64,000 nt of DNA. It comes from Stercorarius parasiticus. Lineage: Eukaryota > Chordata > Aves > Charadriiformes > Stercorariidae. Of the stretch, positions 49,646 through 62,636 are shown piece by piece (the first letter of the stretch is position 1; each line of letters opens with the position of its first letter). The notes below the pieces were generated by a model that saw only the letters and a list, made by a program, of their open reading frames with translations, did no database searches and was not told the DNA's origin. Both the position numbers and the translations under genes were made by a program. The DNA is taken from positions 248,001 to 312,000 of the forward strand of contig VWZL01002576.1 of assembly GCA_013396915.1 (NCBI GenBank), written 5' to 3'.

Positions 49646-52600
49646 TGAAAGAAATATCTACATTGATAATTAATATATACCAACAATCTGATCTACTTAC
49701 TGCCAATCCACCAGAAATTTCAGGTTGATTGCAGACAGAGAAGGAAAATCTGGCAGTGAAAATGGCAGAAAGCTAAACTGCGCTAACAGAACCGTAACAA
49801 CAGCATCACACGCGGCACCGCAGGCACTCTGCAAGACCTGCACCTGAAGTGCTGGCTGGGCAGCTGGGGAATACGCACACATGTGAAGACTCTTTAAATC
49901 AAGGAAAAAAAGGAGTTATGAGTTAGGGAAAAGTTAAGAAGGGAAGAGAAAAAAAAATAAGACCGATTTATTTTGTTTCTGTTCAGCATCTAGAAAATGA
50001 AGCAAGGCCAAAAAAAAAAAATTTTACCACTCTCTGGGAAAAAAGTTAGAAGGGAAAGCAGCTCAAACTCAACCCACTGTTTCACATTACACAGAAAGTG
50101 CAACTTTTAGCTTTGACAATCCCTTACTCCATTTACAGCCCCTGAGGCCAAGGTAAGTATCTATTCCTGCGTAGGGGCAGCAACACTCGCAGACCAACTT
50201 CTGCAGTGAAAGGAGAGCGTGGTTGTTCATTCCACTGTGGCATTCATACACGATGGACTGAAATTTATAAAACACTTTGGCTTCTTGAAATGGAAAACGC
50301 TGTATTCTGGATCATTATCTCATCTCTGGCAATATGATAAGGACACTCAATACCAAGCTTAGCTTTTATTGAAGCCTTACTGTTTTCTGCCTTCACTAGC
50401 TGCTCTTCAATTGGTGCCAGTTAACCCATGACTACCTAAATACACTGCTGCCCTTTTCATGATCTGCAAGAACATTTTAAAAGCAGTTTTAAAGTTCCAG
50501 CTGTTTTCTTTTATTCTGTTTCATTTCTTGGAGTCAGTTCCACTTTCCACAGGAAATGTATATCAGCAAGTTATGTGAAGCACCCCTTGTTATACACTAC
50601 TTTTTCATCACTGTATTTCGGAAAAATTGACATTAAAGTTTCCATTTAAGTGCACTGCATTTAATCGTACCAGTACATAATTGGTACTATCTTACCTTTA
50701 AATTTAAATGTAATTAATAGAAAAGGTCAATATGACACAGATCCCTTCTTTCTACCGCTGAATGAGGAACAGCTCAGAGAAATGTCATTAGAGTGACTCA
50801 CACCAGGTTCTTGGTAGGTGTTTTGCACTTACCAACATACCGCTTGCTTTCTTCTATAATGCTAAAGAAGGAACAGAAAACAAAAAAAATATTTCATCTA
50901 GTCGTACTGAATCCCCAGATTTGGATAAGGTTATAATTTGTTTAAAATGTAATAACTGGAGATTTTTAGACCAATATTTAGCTGTGTCTTGAGCATAACT
51001 GAACAAAATGATCTCTAAGTAGGATTTGATGTCTGGAGGATCCAGAATTATTACAATATTTCAATATTGCATGTTGCAGGGAGACATTAATTTTGTAAAG
51101 GCTCAGAAAAACAGGCACAAGCTTTCATGACCAAACTACAGATAATGGAAATACTTTTTCTAAATTTACCCGGTGATTCTTACTTCATTAACCAGAGATA
51201 ACGTTCAGAAGAACATCAAAATATAGGTAAGAACAGAAAGAATCATCTTCCTGCATGCAGGATCAAAATTACTTTCACCAAGCAGCACAGCAGAGACACA
51301 AAGTACTGCTCCCTCATGGAGGGCCCAACAGACTGCTGATGGCTGTCTTCAACTTAACTTGCCAGCATGCACTGGACCTGAACGTTAAGCACAGTGTTCA
51401 AAGGCTGATAAAAGGAAAAGCAAACTAAAACATCAAGACAGGAGTTAGTATGCAAATTAACAATTGTAATATTTTAAAAATGTAAGATTTCACCCCGTGG
51501 GAACCTGCTTTCCCGGCTGCATCGAGCAGAAAATGTTAACAAAACACCTCTGTCCTAATACAGTAGGGATAAGGTACACATAAATTAAATATCTGCAAAA
51601 TTAATTGACATGGTTAGATTAGCAATGGATAAATTAGATGAATATAAAAGTGATAGGTCATAGGGTGAGTTCCAAGTACGCACCCTTGAACATCAGTCAT
51701 CCAACATATCTTTTTGTCACAAGCAACATATTTAATGCCTTATCACTGCTTCAGTGATACTTTCAAAGATGTAGAACTTCTATTTTTGAAGCTTGTATTA
51801 GGTGTAAAGGGTCTGGTAGTTACACACCATAAGCATAAAGGTAGGAAACCTGGCCTTGCTGAAATCAGGATCTGTTTTCATTGGCTTCAGTGAGGTAGAG
51901 CTACTTTCTCACCAATGAAGGAATCAAGCAAAGAACCATTTCAAATTAGATTAAAAACTGCCTTTAACTAGTAATATTTTACGTCGCAGTGATGCTTGAA
52001 CATGGTAAACTTCCAGTATTACATACTCAAAATATTAAGACTGTCATAATTTCTCTTCTACCTTTTGTTGACAAAAGATGATTCCTGCCAGAATTTTGCA
52101 TGTAAAGTTTCCTTTATTTGCATGTATATTCTCACACATAAAATTCACCAATATATTTTAAGCAAAGGCAACTCAAAAAACTGATACTGTGATACCAAAG
52201 AAAATTCCTTACTTATAAAATAATTGTATAGAATATTGTTAAATACATCCATGGGATTTAATTACCTTGCTTAATTTCACTCACAACACCACACAGACTT
52301 CTGTGATGAGCTATAGTATTTACTAAGATAGGCTTATTGTATTAGTTGTGGGGTTTGTTACTTCATTCTTTAATAAAACTATACGTTACTGAATGCTTGA
52401 AAGCATATGAATCCCTTCTGTAAAATATAGCCATAGAATTAATCACAGGCATAGTTTTGTATTTCTTTTCAAGGTAATATGCAATACATTTTCTTGGACG
52501 TAAAAATTTGTTCTGAAAATGTATGTTGTAAGTGTGCCCAAAGAAAGGATACTTCAATACCAAACACATTCAAGTACCAAGCACGTGCATGCTTTTTGCC

Positions 52601-55600
52601 AAGTTGGAATGAGAAATCCCAAACTGTGAATATAAATCAGTCAACTTCACTACATACATTTAATCCACATTTTTTTTTTCTTTCCTGCTTTTCTTACACC
52701 GTACTTTATTAGATTTTTGCATGTCAGAACATTCGTATTTTAAAAAGAAAATTCAGCTGAAAAGGTTCCTCTCACTAGAGTTATATTTTCAGCCACTGCA
52801 AACCTTACCAATGGGAATCGGAATCTACCCTTGTAATGAAAAACATTTTCCTTTACAATATTAAAGCTTATGAATATTGCCACGTAATGAAAAATGTAAA
52901 TTACAATTGGTGTCTGCACAAGATCAAATGCTTTTCTCTTTGTTTCCTTTAAGAACTTTGAAATAAGGAGTTTTCTTATTAATGCACACATGATCCAGCT
53001 TCTGTTGTTGTCATAAGACTTAAACCCTCTATGACTGCAGACTAGAGACTAAATCAGTCTTTGATCATAAGCAAATACCAGCATTTCAGGTGTCATCTGT
53101 ACTATGAGTCACTCAACATCAGGTCTGTTGATCAGATACAACGAGCCTGATTTTTACCTTTTTTTTCCTCTTTTTTTTTTTTTGTTACCCAATAGGTAAA
53201 ACAGCTATTTTGTTTGTACCTATTGCAAGTATGCAATTTTGGTTTCGAAATATTTCCTCTCTACACTATCTTTATTTTTACAGCACAAAGTACAAGCTCA
53301 AAATAGCTTACCATACTGGAAGGGTAAAGAATAGTTCAGAAATTACCTCCGTAAGAGGGTAAAAGAGAGTGGTATTCAATAGCTATGCTTAGTGTTGATT
53401 TAATGTCTCCAATATAATAACTGACTTAGGAAAGGAAAATAAAATTCTGGAAAGGCACATATTTTAGATTTTGCTTGTACCCAATCCACAAGAAATAGAG
53501 CTTTACCTGCCAAGGAACCTTGAGCATATCTGAATAATTGTTAAATCAAATTTTTCATCTTTTCAGATGCAATAACGTGCAAACCCCAAGATCTTTCCTG
53601 GAGAGGTATTTTACAAGTATTACTAGGAACTCTGTTTATTTCCCACCACCACCCCTTGACACATGTCCATCAGTGCTTCATTATTGCTATTTGTAGACCA
53701 ACAGAAGGTAAAGAATAATTTTATATCAGCAATTTGTTTATTTTCTTGATAAAAAAAAAAGCTAAGCCTAGGAAAATCAGTGCCATTCCAATAAAAAAAG
53801 CGGGGGAAAAAAACAGAGAGTGCTGCCTTGGTGTGCCCACTGTACCTGTAACGTTGACAGCAATACCCTAATGACACTCCAGGTAAAAAAAAACACAAAT
53901 CCTTAATATGTGAAGTCTCTGTGGCATACCCATTCTGATCTGGCAGCAGTCAGGACTGTGATAATATCTTTGTGCTCCACTATGGCCTTGAAATCTCAGA
54001 AAAATGAGGTGTGCAACCTTCTCCAGAACCACAGAAGGCCATGTCCCCATCCAAAATGTGACTGTCATGAAAGACATCCAACTCAACAACTAAGGAGTAG
54101 ATAGGATACAAGCAACAGTAATATGTTACTGGAACGGGTATACCAGTTCCATGCAGTGAACTTAACAGTGCCACTGAACTAATAGTTGTTGATGTTTCCA
54201 AATCATGGGGGAATTTCAGATGAGAGAAGGGAAATATTTGAATGATTTTACTGAAAATGGGACTGGAGAAGGAAGAGGGCAGTAGTACAGTGCGATTCAC
54301 TCACAGGATGCTTAGCACTGCTCTGAAGAATGAGTGGAAAAATTGCATCTGCAGAAGAACATTTCACAGACTAGAAGTGAACAGTTGGACACTGTGGATT
54401 ACATTAGCCATAGGCTGTAAACTGCATTTAATGTACATTTGAAGTACATCAGTTCCAAATATACGAAAAGCGAAAATTACTATCCATCACTCAAAGATTA
54501 ATGTTTTTCTTCTTATGAGAGCCTTCATTTTCAAAACACATGGGAATCTTTGCAGCTATAAGAAAGCCTATTATAACTAACATGTTAAACCTTACATCCA
54601 CAAGTTATACTCTTGTGCAATGTAAGTGCAGCTATCCCAGAAGTTCCTAGACTGAAAAACAATCCTGCTGTAAATATCCTTGATACCAACTAATTATATA
54701 TTCCCTGCTACAGCTTTTAAGTCACTATAGAATAGATCATACTTCACAGCAACAAAGATGATGTCCCTTGGGACTGACTTTCCATTGAAAAGAGCTTTAA
54801 TTTATTTATAGCTACACTTTATACTGCAAATGACACTGGGAACCCAGATAAGCTGTTTGGAAGAATTGCTCTCCTTCTATTAAATTAGCTGCTATAGTTA
54901 ACTGATTAAAATCTTATTGTAAAACTAAAAGGCTCAAAAAACTTTGCCTTATAACAAGGAATTGAAATACATTCTGTTCTAGGAGCTAGTGAGAAAATGA
55001 TGAGAACAGCAAAGATTTCTTTTACAGTTTCTGAATGCCTTCTATGCCAAAAGAAATAAAGCAAGCCTTACAAAGAGTAAGAGAGCTTTCCAAGAAAGCT
55101 TTTTGTGTACTGAAAGATATATGGGCTGTTCATGAAATGTTCTGAGCAGGCACTCAGTGTGGGGCTGAAGAATTGCAAAATGGCTTTGTCTGCTCAGTCC
55201 TGGGGTTGCTCTGTGGCGCTTTTGCTTTGGAATAAAGTGGGTTGAAAAGCTTAGAAAATACCGTCTTCTGTACAGAAGCATAATTGTGATTATTTTTAAG
55301 GCAACTGCTCCTATCTGCAATACCAGAAATTGCAAGGCAAGTTTAGTTCAGCATCTTCAGAGAAAACATCTCTGTATTGTCTTAAGAGAACTTTCAAATA
55401 CAAAGAAAACTTTACCATTCTCTGAACCTGTGACCTAAAGCCTGAATATTCGAGAAAAAACTAGGTTAAACTTAAAAGTCTATTACAGACATTTTATATG
55501 TTTCCTTTGGTGACTGGTATATTAAGTGGAAGACACTGGGTTGGGTAACATTGTCTCTATTTTTTACACAGTACTCAGGGAAAGTATTTTTAAACGTTTG

Positions 55601-58050
55601 TACTAGTACTCACCCTTTGTCTGGCATGAATTTTTCATTTTCCTTTCATTGGCTCATCAGTATTTGAATATTCCTTACAGATCTGGGACTTTCCTGCTGC
55701 ATAACCTCAGAGAGCTCCCATATTTGAGCTCTCTGCATGAAATTGCAAATCTAACAACAAAGGCCGTCTCTGAAATGGAAAATAAAAAATGAAACTCATT
55801 GGCTGCAACAAATCTAGGCAAAACTCAAAACAGTGCTACATCCATCTTGGTTCTCCAAGAATAACCAGTGCCTTCTGAGACTCCAAGTCCACTTTTCAAC
55901 ATCATTTTTTTTTTTTTTTCTAAGCCAGCAGCTCATTGTTGCTCTTACAGGCTTCATATTGTTAAGCCTCTCAAAGGCTTCATCAGTCAACTGGAAGAAT
56001 CACCATCACGTACATTAATGTTGATATCGAGCTAGCACTTTTCACCAAGCCTTCTTTTCATTCATAGCAAAAGGTTTCCCCAAAACCACACTGACCAGCA
56101 GACTCAGCTGATCAGCTAATTAATCTGGTAGGAACTTCATGTCTATGTCTATCTCTGATCCCTCAGGTGACAGGCAGGGACCTGGGGCAGTTGCTCATGC
56201 TCTCGGCATGTCTGCAACATTTATGAAGCCATGCGTCTTGTGAATCTGTTACTAAACTTGTAGCAAAAGAAAATTCTAGTGAGGCTGGAAAGTAATTTTC
56301 AAAGGTTTTGTTTATTTACTAAGCTATTTAACTTCCATATCCACCGGTAAGGATAGGGGGTTGTTTTGTGCTTTAACTATAAACACCTTCCCCATATACA
56401 ACACATAAACGTCTCATCAAAAGGTTGCCATTAACAGCACTTTATTTACTAATTAGTTCAGCAGTTTATTACACTGAAATTTAAATGTACTAATCAAATG
56501 TTTATTTTGTAATCATGTTACATTAATGCTAATTAGTGATGTATTTATCGCTTCATGGATTACATTTAAATTTAAATGCTCTAGTCAAAAGTTTGACATT
56601 AAATTGCACCTACCTACTTAAACAGTCCCTGATGCGTTGGCTAATTTTAAATACCATTAGACTAACACAAGTATTTCTTTGTACTGTGAAGAGGCTTTTT
56701 TTAAAAAACATCACCTAGATAACTTAGTAATTGTTATTCTGTGGATGTGATATTACTTTCATAATTACAAGCATATATGTATGAGCCAAACATCTTTTAA
56801 ATAGCTTTTTTTTTTCTTTTTCTAGTATAACTTAGAGAAGTAATTTTAGAAAAACATTTTAGTCCCAACCATTGGGATGTACCAAAGAACTATGAACTTC
56901 CAAGGAAAATTTCAATAAAGTTTGACCTAATTCCCAAGGGATTATACCTGAGATTTAATGATTAACCATTAATCAGCTGTTCTTGTTATTGTAAGGCGAG
57001 GAAGACACAGCCTGTACCAGACGACAACAACAAATAAAGAACCCCACACAGCAAGGAAACTACCGCGCACAGCCTGGTTCTTACTGAACTGAACCTGTTT
57101 GCAGCCAGGTTTTCACATGTCTATAGTTCTGAGGGGGATTTAAGCAGTTTTAAGAAACCACAGGTGAAACAGCAGAGAGAAAACAACAGTAAAAGCAAAT
57201 ATTCTTCAGTGGAATAATCAGTGCATGACAACCTGACTATATATAGAAAGAAATTCTAAAATACTTCACATTTCCAACCTTCCAAATATTAATATATTTT
57301 GTTGTTATCAACTCCCATAAACTCCTATTCAGGCCGGAACAAGCTCATGATCAGAGTTTACAGGCAGGACAGAGACAAATGAAGCTCTAGTTGCAAAGAT
57401 TCATCATCGTCATGAGGCTGTTTATAAATGACAGAGTTCAGACACGCCTTTTCCCTGCCAGATATGCAACTTTCCAAGGACTGAGGCAGAGTATATCTCT
57501 CCAAAGATGTGCGAGATGTTTAGAGGGAAAAAAAGAAATCTTAGAACTTCCAAGTCTGGATGATTTATTTCATGACCTATCTGTCCTTTACTTAGATGCC
57601 AGCTTGAGTCACAAGGTTTGACCTTTTTCTCTTTAGTAACTGACAAAGCCTTAATATACACAATTTCAAGGTTTTTGTTTTGCTTTCTTATAGATTATCA
57701 TCTTCACTTACAGAATTATCAGGAGGCATATTCCAAAAGTGATCTGATGTTAGTGTCCTGTTCAAACTTTTTGCGTTTTAGAAAACATCAATAAAGTAAA
57801 GCTAATGTGAAATTCTCCTTTCCCTAATACCTTGTTCAAATACTGTATCAAAAATAAACAAACTCCTGCTGCTTTCACAAAACAAACCAAACAAAAACCC
57901 AAACCAACCAACCGAACAAAAAAACCCTAGCTGTCATCTTGCTTTACATTTGCTGCTTTATTTTTTCATTTGGTTCTTCCAAGCTCATTTAGTCTCAACT
58001 GACCCTTTTAAAAGCTCTTCTTTTAAGTTTTCCTTGATGCTGATAAAAAA
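49646..58050. other. Gene-free AT-rich unique sequence
   Basis: No gene is recognised. Homopolymer T runs lie at 52670-52679, 53151-53183 (interrupted) and 55905-55919. At 51850-51895, CTTGCTGAAATCAGGATCTG with TTGGCTTCAGTGAG is reminiscent of an amniote repeat with inverted TTGACTTCAATGG arms. The block 56395-56600 is rich in TAATTAG and ATTTAAAT words and holds a 12-base perfect inverted repeat (56477-56488 with 56562-56573). An A/C-rich tract lies at 57877-57926. Confidence 0.5.
57877..57926 (+). repeat. A/C-rich low-complexity tract
   Basis: Irregular AAAC, CCAA and AACC units, similar to the tracts at 22854 and 41428. Confidence 0.75.
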
Positions 58051-58150
58051 CTTTGCATTTATATAATGCCTAAAATGGCCTATCCAAGGTAACTTATTTG
58101 CCAGTGGCAGAGTCTGGAACAGGGCTCAGATTCTCAGAATCCCTTTCCAC
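58051..58150 (+). mobile_element. MIR-type SINE fragment
   Basis: TTTGCATTTATATAATGCCT matches the MIR-related GCATTTATATAGCGCC motif. It is followed in order by ATCCAAGGTAACTT, GCCAGTGGCAGAGTCTGGAA and CAGGGCTCAGATTCTC, which match the family's CCCAAGGTCAC, AGTGGCAGAGCTGGGAA and CCCAGGTCTCC segments. About 50 bases between the two halves appear deleted. It is an old insertion, matched by eye. Confidence 0.65.
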
Positions 58151-60226
58151 CGTTCTCATCTAGAAATGACTCCCAAAAGACTGAGCTCACATTAATGGAA
58201 CCTGATGTCAACAGGTCTGAAGATTTGTGCAGATGTATTCAAAATACAGTTTTGTAATTCTTGTTATAAAATTCAAATTTAATTAAGAAAACATTAAGGA
58301 TATTATGGACCTATAGCCTGCACTCTTTCTAATAATCTACTGTTTAGAAATGCATTTATAGCAGAAGATATTGGGACTAAATATACAATGCCCGTGCCAC
58401 TGCATTTACTGAAGGAAGTGAGTGAACAGGAAGAACATTTCCAGAAAGGGAAATTATGAGAATTTGGAGATAGAACTGAGAAGAGAAAATGCCAAATTGT
58501 AAAATAAACAGATAAATAAACCACAAACACATAATTCTAAAAAGAGAATTGCTCGGAGGCAGCCACGTGGCAGAGGACTCACAATATCACAGCAGCAGTT
58601 CCAGTGATCAGAAGACCAATGAATGCGCCAACGTTTATTATTCTCAACTGCTATGTTGCCTTGAGAGTGATACAAGTTTGGAGTTGAATAGCCAGTGGAT
58701 GTAGCAATATCAAGGCTTATGGTAATGTTCATTATTGCACAGAAAGGCATTGCAGTGGAAGGGTAAGAAATTTGTACTTTCAAATATATTTTGGGATTTC
58801 TTATTACTACACGCATTAAGTAGTTTGTTAAAAGTAGTGCTGTTTCAACCAGTAGTTTCCCAGGAGAAACATGGGATCAGTGTGGGTCATGCTGACCCAA
58901 CATACACACCAGATGTCCTCACCCTACTCAGCCCACCCCACCTAGCTTCAGGGTGCCCATTACAACAGAGGCTGTGGTGAGCTTCCCAATTGTGAGACAT
59001 GCCACCAACCTTTAAAAAAAAAAAAAATCTTCCCACACCCTTAACATGGTGTAAGACAGTCAACAAAATTCTTTCCTTCAATTGTCTATGTTGGAAGAGC
59101 CTAATGCCCAGAGGCCATTCCCAGGTAGCTGAGCCGGGGGACACTAAGGCACCGGCGGTCGGGCAGCGGAGAGGACAGAGGCAGGACTCAGCGCAGACCA
59201 GGGGTCTGCTCTCATTTGAGGAGCTGACAACAGCAAACAGCAGAAAGGAAATAATTAAGTCCAGTGCACGCTCTGATTTTGTGAGCTACTCTTTCTTACT
59301 GCTCTTCTGGAAACTGTGTCAGAGCTAATTAATGTCATCTGTGACAGGATGGTCCTTCTTAATGAACTTGCTTTTTTTTCCCCTCCTGCAAATAAACTAT
59401 GCCACTTACATTTTGAATGCAGTGTCGCATACAGACCCTATCACTTTTGCCAGACATATTGCTGCAAGTTTTTTTTATGTTGATGCAATGCTTATTTTTT
59501 CCATCTAAAATTTATTTAAGCTACTGACAATAGCATAGGGCTTTCCTTTCTTTGACAAGTGATTAAAAAAAGAATTAACCACCTCTTTTCTTTAGACCTT
59601 TTTTCTGTACATCTGCAGAAAATCTATGTACATTCTAATATTTCCTCATTTTAAACACAAGAAAAAGCCATTATTGTTCAAATGGGCATTTTGTTTCTTT
59701 TGCAGGATTAATATAGATTTCAGTATTTACAAGAAATTACTAAATCTTAAATAAATCTTCTTTGGATCAAAGCTAGTTTTCATTTTCTTTCATAACTAGC
59801 CTTTTTTAGAATTTCATGAAAATACCTTTTTTTTTTTAAATAAAGAAGTAGGTCAGATTTTCATTTCACAGGGAAAGGGGTAGCCATACGTTTTTACCTG
59901 CTAATTTACTAAATCATACACAAGTAATAATATGAAGAGGTCAATCCCCACTAGTACTGTATTTTAATTATATACAGTTATCTCCCAAATTAAATTTTGC
60001 CTGCCAGCTGATTATTATAATTTAAATTCTTCAAGTGATCACAATTATTTTGAACATAACTCTTTCACATGTCTCTCACTCCATGTCAATATTCTTACAA
60101 ATGACTCCAAGCACAAAAAAAAAAAAGCCCCACTACTAAATAAAACACAAAGAAAAATACTTCTTGCTTCATGATTCAGTAAACCATGAATAAAAATGAG
60201 TTTTGCTCACTAGAGCTGAGAATATA
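58151..60226. other. Unique sequence with a CpG cluster
   Basis: No gene is recognised. A 120-codon minus-strand frame (58454-58816) and a 109-codon plus-strand frame (58999-59328) have no domain. A14 lies at 59014-59027 and A12 at 60115-60126. A compact CpG cluster (59133-59196) contains ACCGGCGGTCGGGCAGCGGA in otherwise CpG-poor DNA. Confidence 0.5.
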
Positions 60227-60846
60227 CTATATTGAAGAAACCTCAAATCTTGCTAGAATATGGTCTAGTTTCTTCACTACATGAAAGCCATTATGGATCT
60301 CATTCGTCCCTAACAGCAAAGCAAATTCATCAGCAGCCGAGCACAGCACAGTGTCCAAGCACCAGCGGCCACGCGGACTTGGCCACCCACTGCATGATGA
60401 GCAGGTGCTCAGGTGGAGAACACAGGGCAGAGGATGGCGACACAGGCACCACTGCTCACAAACCTCTGACGGGGAGCACACAGCGTGTGACCGCTCAAGC
60501 TGGGATACGCACCCTAAAGCTCTCCCAGAGGAGGAGGATACACACGTGGAGGTATCAGCATAAACACCAGGGAGACCAAAGGACCTCTGCTCCCCAAGCT
60601 CACCACTTACACCGCTGCTTTTTGTCCATGTCCCGGCTTTCTGCACATCTCCTCTTCCAACAGCAGCTGTCACATGAACTGCGTGAAGTAGGTGGTCATA
60701 CACAAATGTCAACCCTCAGATTGTACAACTCAGGTACCGAGTCAGTCACTATTCACTCCTTTATTATACTACCCCATAGCTCAGTTTCTTCCTTTGTTTT
60801 ATCAGCTTTTCACTTAATAGCCATGGACTGCCCAGAAATACTGTGA
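60227..60846. other. GC-richer patch with overlapping antisense open frames
   Basis: The plus strand is open for 204 codons (60232-60846) and the minus strand for 161 codons (60227-60712), so about 480 bp is open on both strands. The sequence is GC-richer and more CpG-bearing than its flanks. The plus product is rich in H, S and Q, the minus product in S, C and V; neither has a recognised domain, signal peptide or repeat. The last 25 residues of the minus frame (containing NGFHVVKKLDHILARFEVSS) look somewhat more protein-like. Dual open frames are expected in GC-rich stop-poor DNA, so this may be chance, a decayed retroelement or a non-coding exon. I do not claim a gene. Confidence 0.2.
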
Positions 60847-62604
60847 AATCACAGGGTAGCGCGTGCTATAACTGAACAGAGCATATACACGAAAAATATT
60901 TTTTTCACCTACCACTTCTTTGTTTGTATTCAGTCCTCTTTATTTAAATTTCTTTCAGCATCATAAAGCTGCAGCAACACTGATGATGGAGGTCAGTTTA
61001 CTTCCAGACTTGCAATTTTTATACAAAGATAACTGGAGTGAAAGTGCACGGAGGAGCGTCCACTATTCAATTTCTACGTGTACAGGACAAACCCCTCATT
61101 GCTCAGATCACACAAGGCATTTAAACGTGTGAAGTCAACAGTTAAAATCAGCTAGGAGATTTAATGCTTTGCTATATGTGTATATCTATCATGAGGCCTA
61201 CGGGCATCACAGCAACATAGCTACTATGAAACTGAAGGAGGTAGAAAAGAAGAAATTAGATCTGATTTTTGAGGTTATGACATGTTGGACACTGGAAGCA
61301 TTTACCCACTTTCTAAGATATGGAGGCTAATCTAAGCCAAATTGCCTAAATATGATGAAAATTAAACCCAAGGAAAATCTACAAAAATGTAACTTTTTTC
61401 TTATCATCTCATTAATAACTAAAATCAAAAGCAAAGAGCTACCCAGTGCTCCTAAGCAGAATCTTTTGCACCAGCTTTTAACTGATGGTTCCTGGCTGCA
61501 CAGGGTGTTGGGCTGTTTGTATTTCAGTTGGAATCATTATGTATGAGATTTGCTATTGTGGGCTGCCTCCGTATCCCAGATGGCCTATCTGAAATACTGG
61601 TCCACCTCCTGATTCCACCTCCCTACAAGATGTTTTAGAAGGAGGCTTGTAGTCTATATCAAGCAATGTCTCCGGATAGTTACCCAGCGCTATTTGGAAT
61701 CTCCGAAGCTGCAGCCCACCCAGCCACAGAACTCCAGTCAGAGAGCGCCAGAGGATAAATGGGCTCTGCAGGCAAAGAGGTGATTTAGAGAGTCTGCTGA
61801 AAAAACTTCAGCTGAAATTTATGTGCTTTCAGAGAACACAGTTTGAAGCTCACAAAAACTGTGGTCCCAAAACCTCAGGCCAGAAGAAAGTAGATATTGG
61901 CTCACTGCAAGTGTTTTGCTCAGCTGGAGCTCTGGCAAGGGCTGGCTTTCTTTGCAGTCTGAACATATCAGAGAAAACAAACTGAGTCTGGGATAAGCCT
62001 TAAGACTGGGATCTAGCTTCTATATCAAGTACATGATACTGCAGAGGTCTGTTCCACTACTACAGGGCTCACTCATCTCTCTCCAGATAGGCCCAGAATA
62101 CACTGTATAAATAATTTGCCTTAAAAACCCCTATATTCCTGCGTCCAAAGAGAATTCAAAGATTCTTAATGGCTATCAACTCTCAAACACCAAAAATACA
62201 GGTTTTTTTACAACCTGCCAAGCTCATATGTGAACTACAGCACATCATCCCGCACCAGCAGCATCCCAGTAGCCCAATTCAGCTCAGTCACCGTCAGGCA
62301 GAGTGAATCTCAAAGATCTCTCCTGCTTTAGGTTCATTTTTAGCTGTCAAAACAGAGGCTATCACTATTGCTTGTCAGAAGTATCATCTGAGTTTGCAGA
62401 AGCATTTGTCCACTTTCACTGTTCATATTAGTTTAAGTTTTTCCAAGGCAAGACGAGCTTCAGTAAAGACAGTTAGCTCTTTGATAGAACAGGAAAATTA
62501 CACATGAAGAATTCTTGGTAATAAAACATATTAAAAAAAAAGCATTAGAAAGGAAAATGAAACACAAACCTGACTCATGCTGTCTGTGAAAAATGTTGTG
62601 CTAT
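60847..62604. other. Gene-free unique sequence
   Basis: No gene, RNA gene or recognisable transposon was seen. Composition is mixed, with a GC-richer stretch at 61560-61760 that carries no known motif. Confidence 0.55.
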
Positions 62605-62636
62605 TCTACTAAAAAATATTTCTACTAAAAAATATT
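62605..62636 (+). repeat. 16-bp tandem duplication
   Basis: Two identical copies of TCTACTAAAAAATATT (62605-62620 and 62621-62636). It is a recent slippage-type duplication. Confidence 0.95.

Noticed and set aside
50750..50830. GAATGAGGAACAGCTCAGAGAAATG and following sequence as a MIR fragment
   Set aside because: It resembles MIR's GATGAGGAAACTGAGGCACAGAG segment, but neighbouring diagnostic parts are absent.
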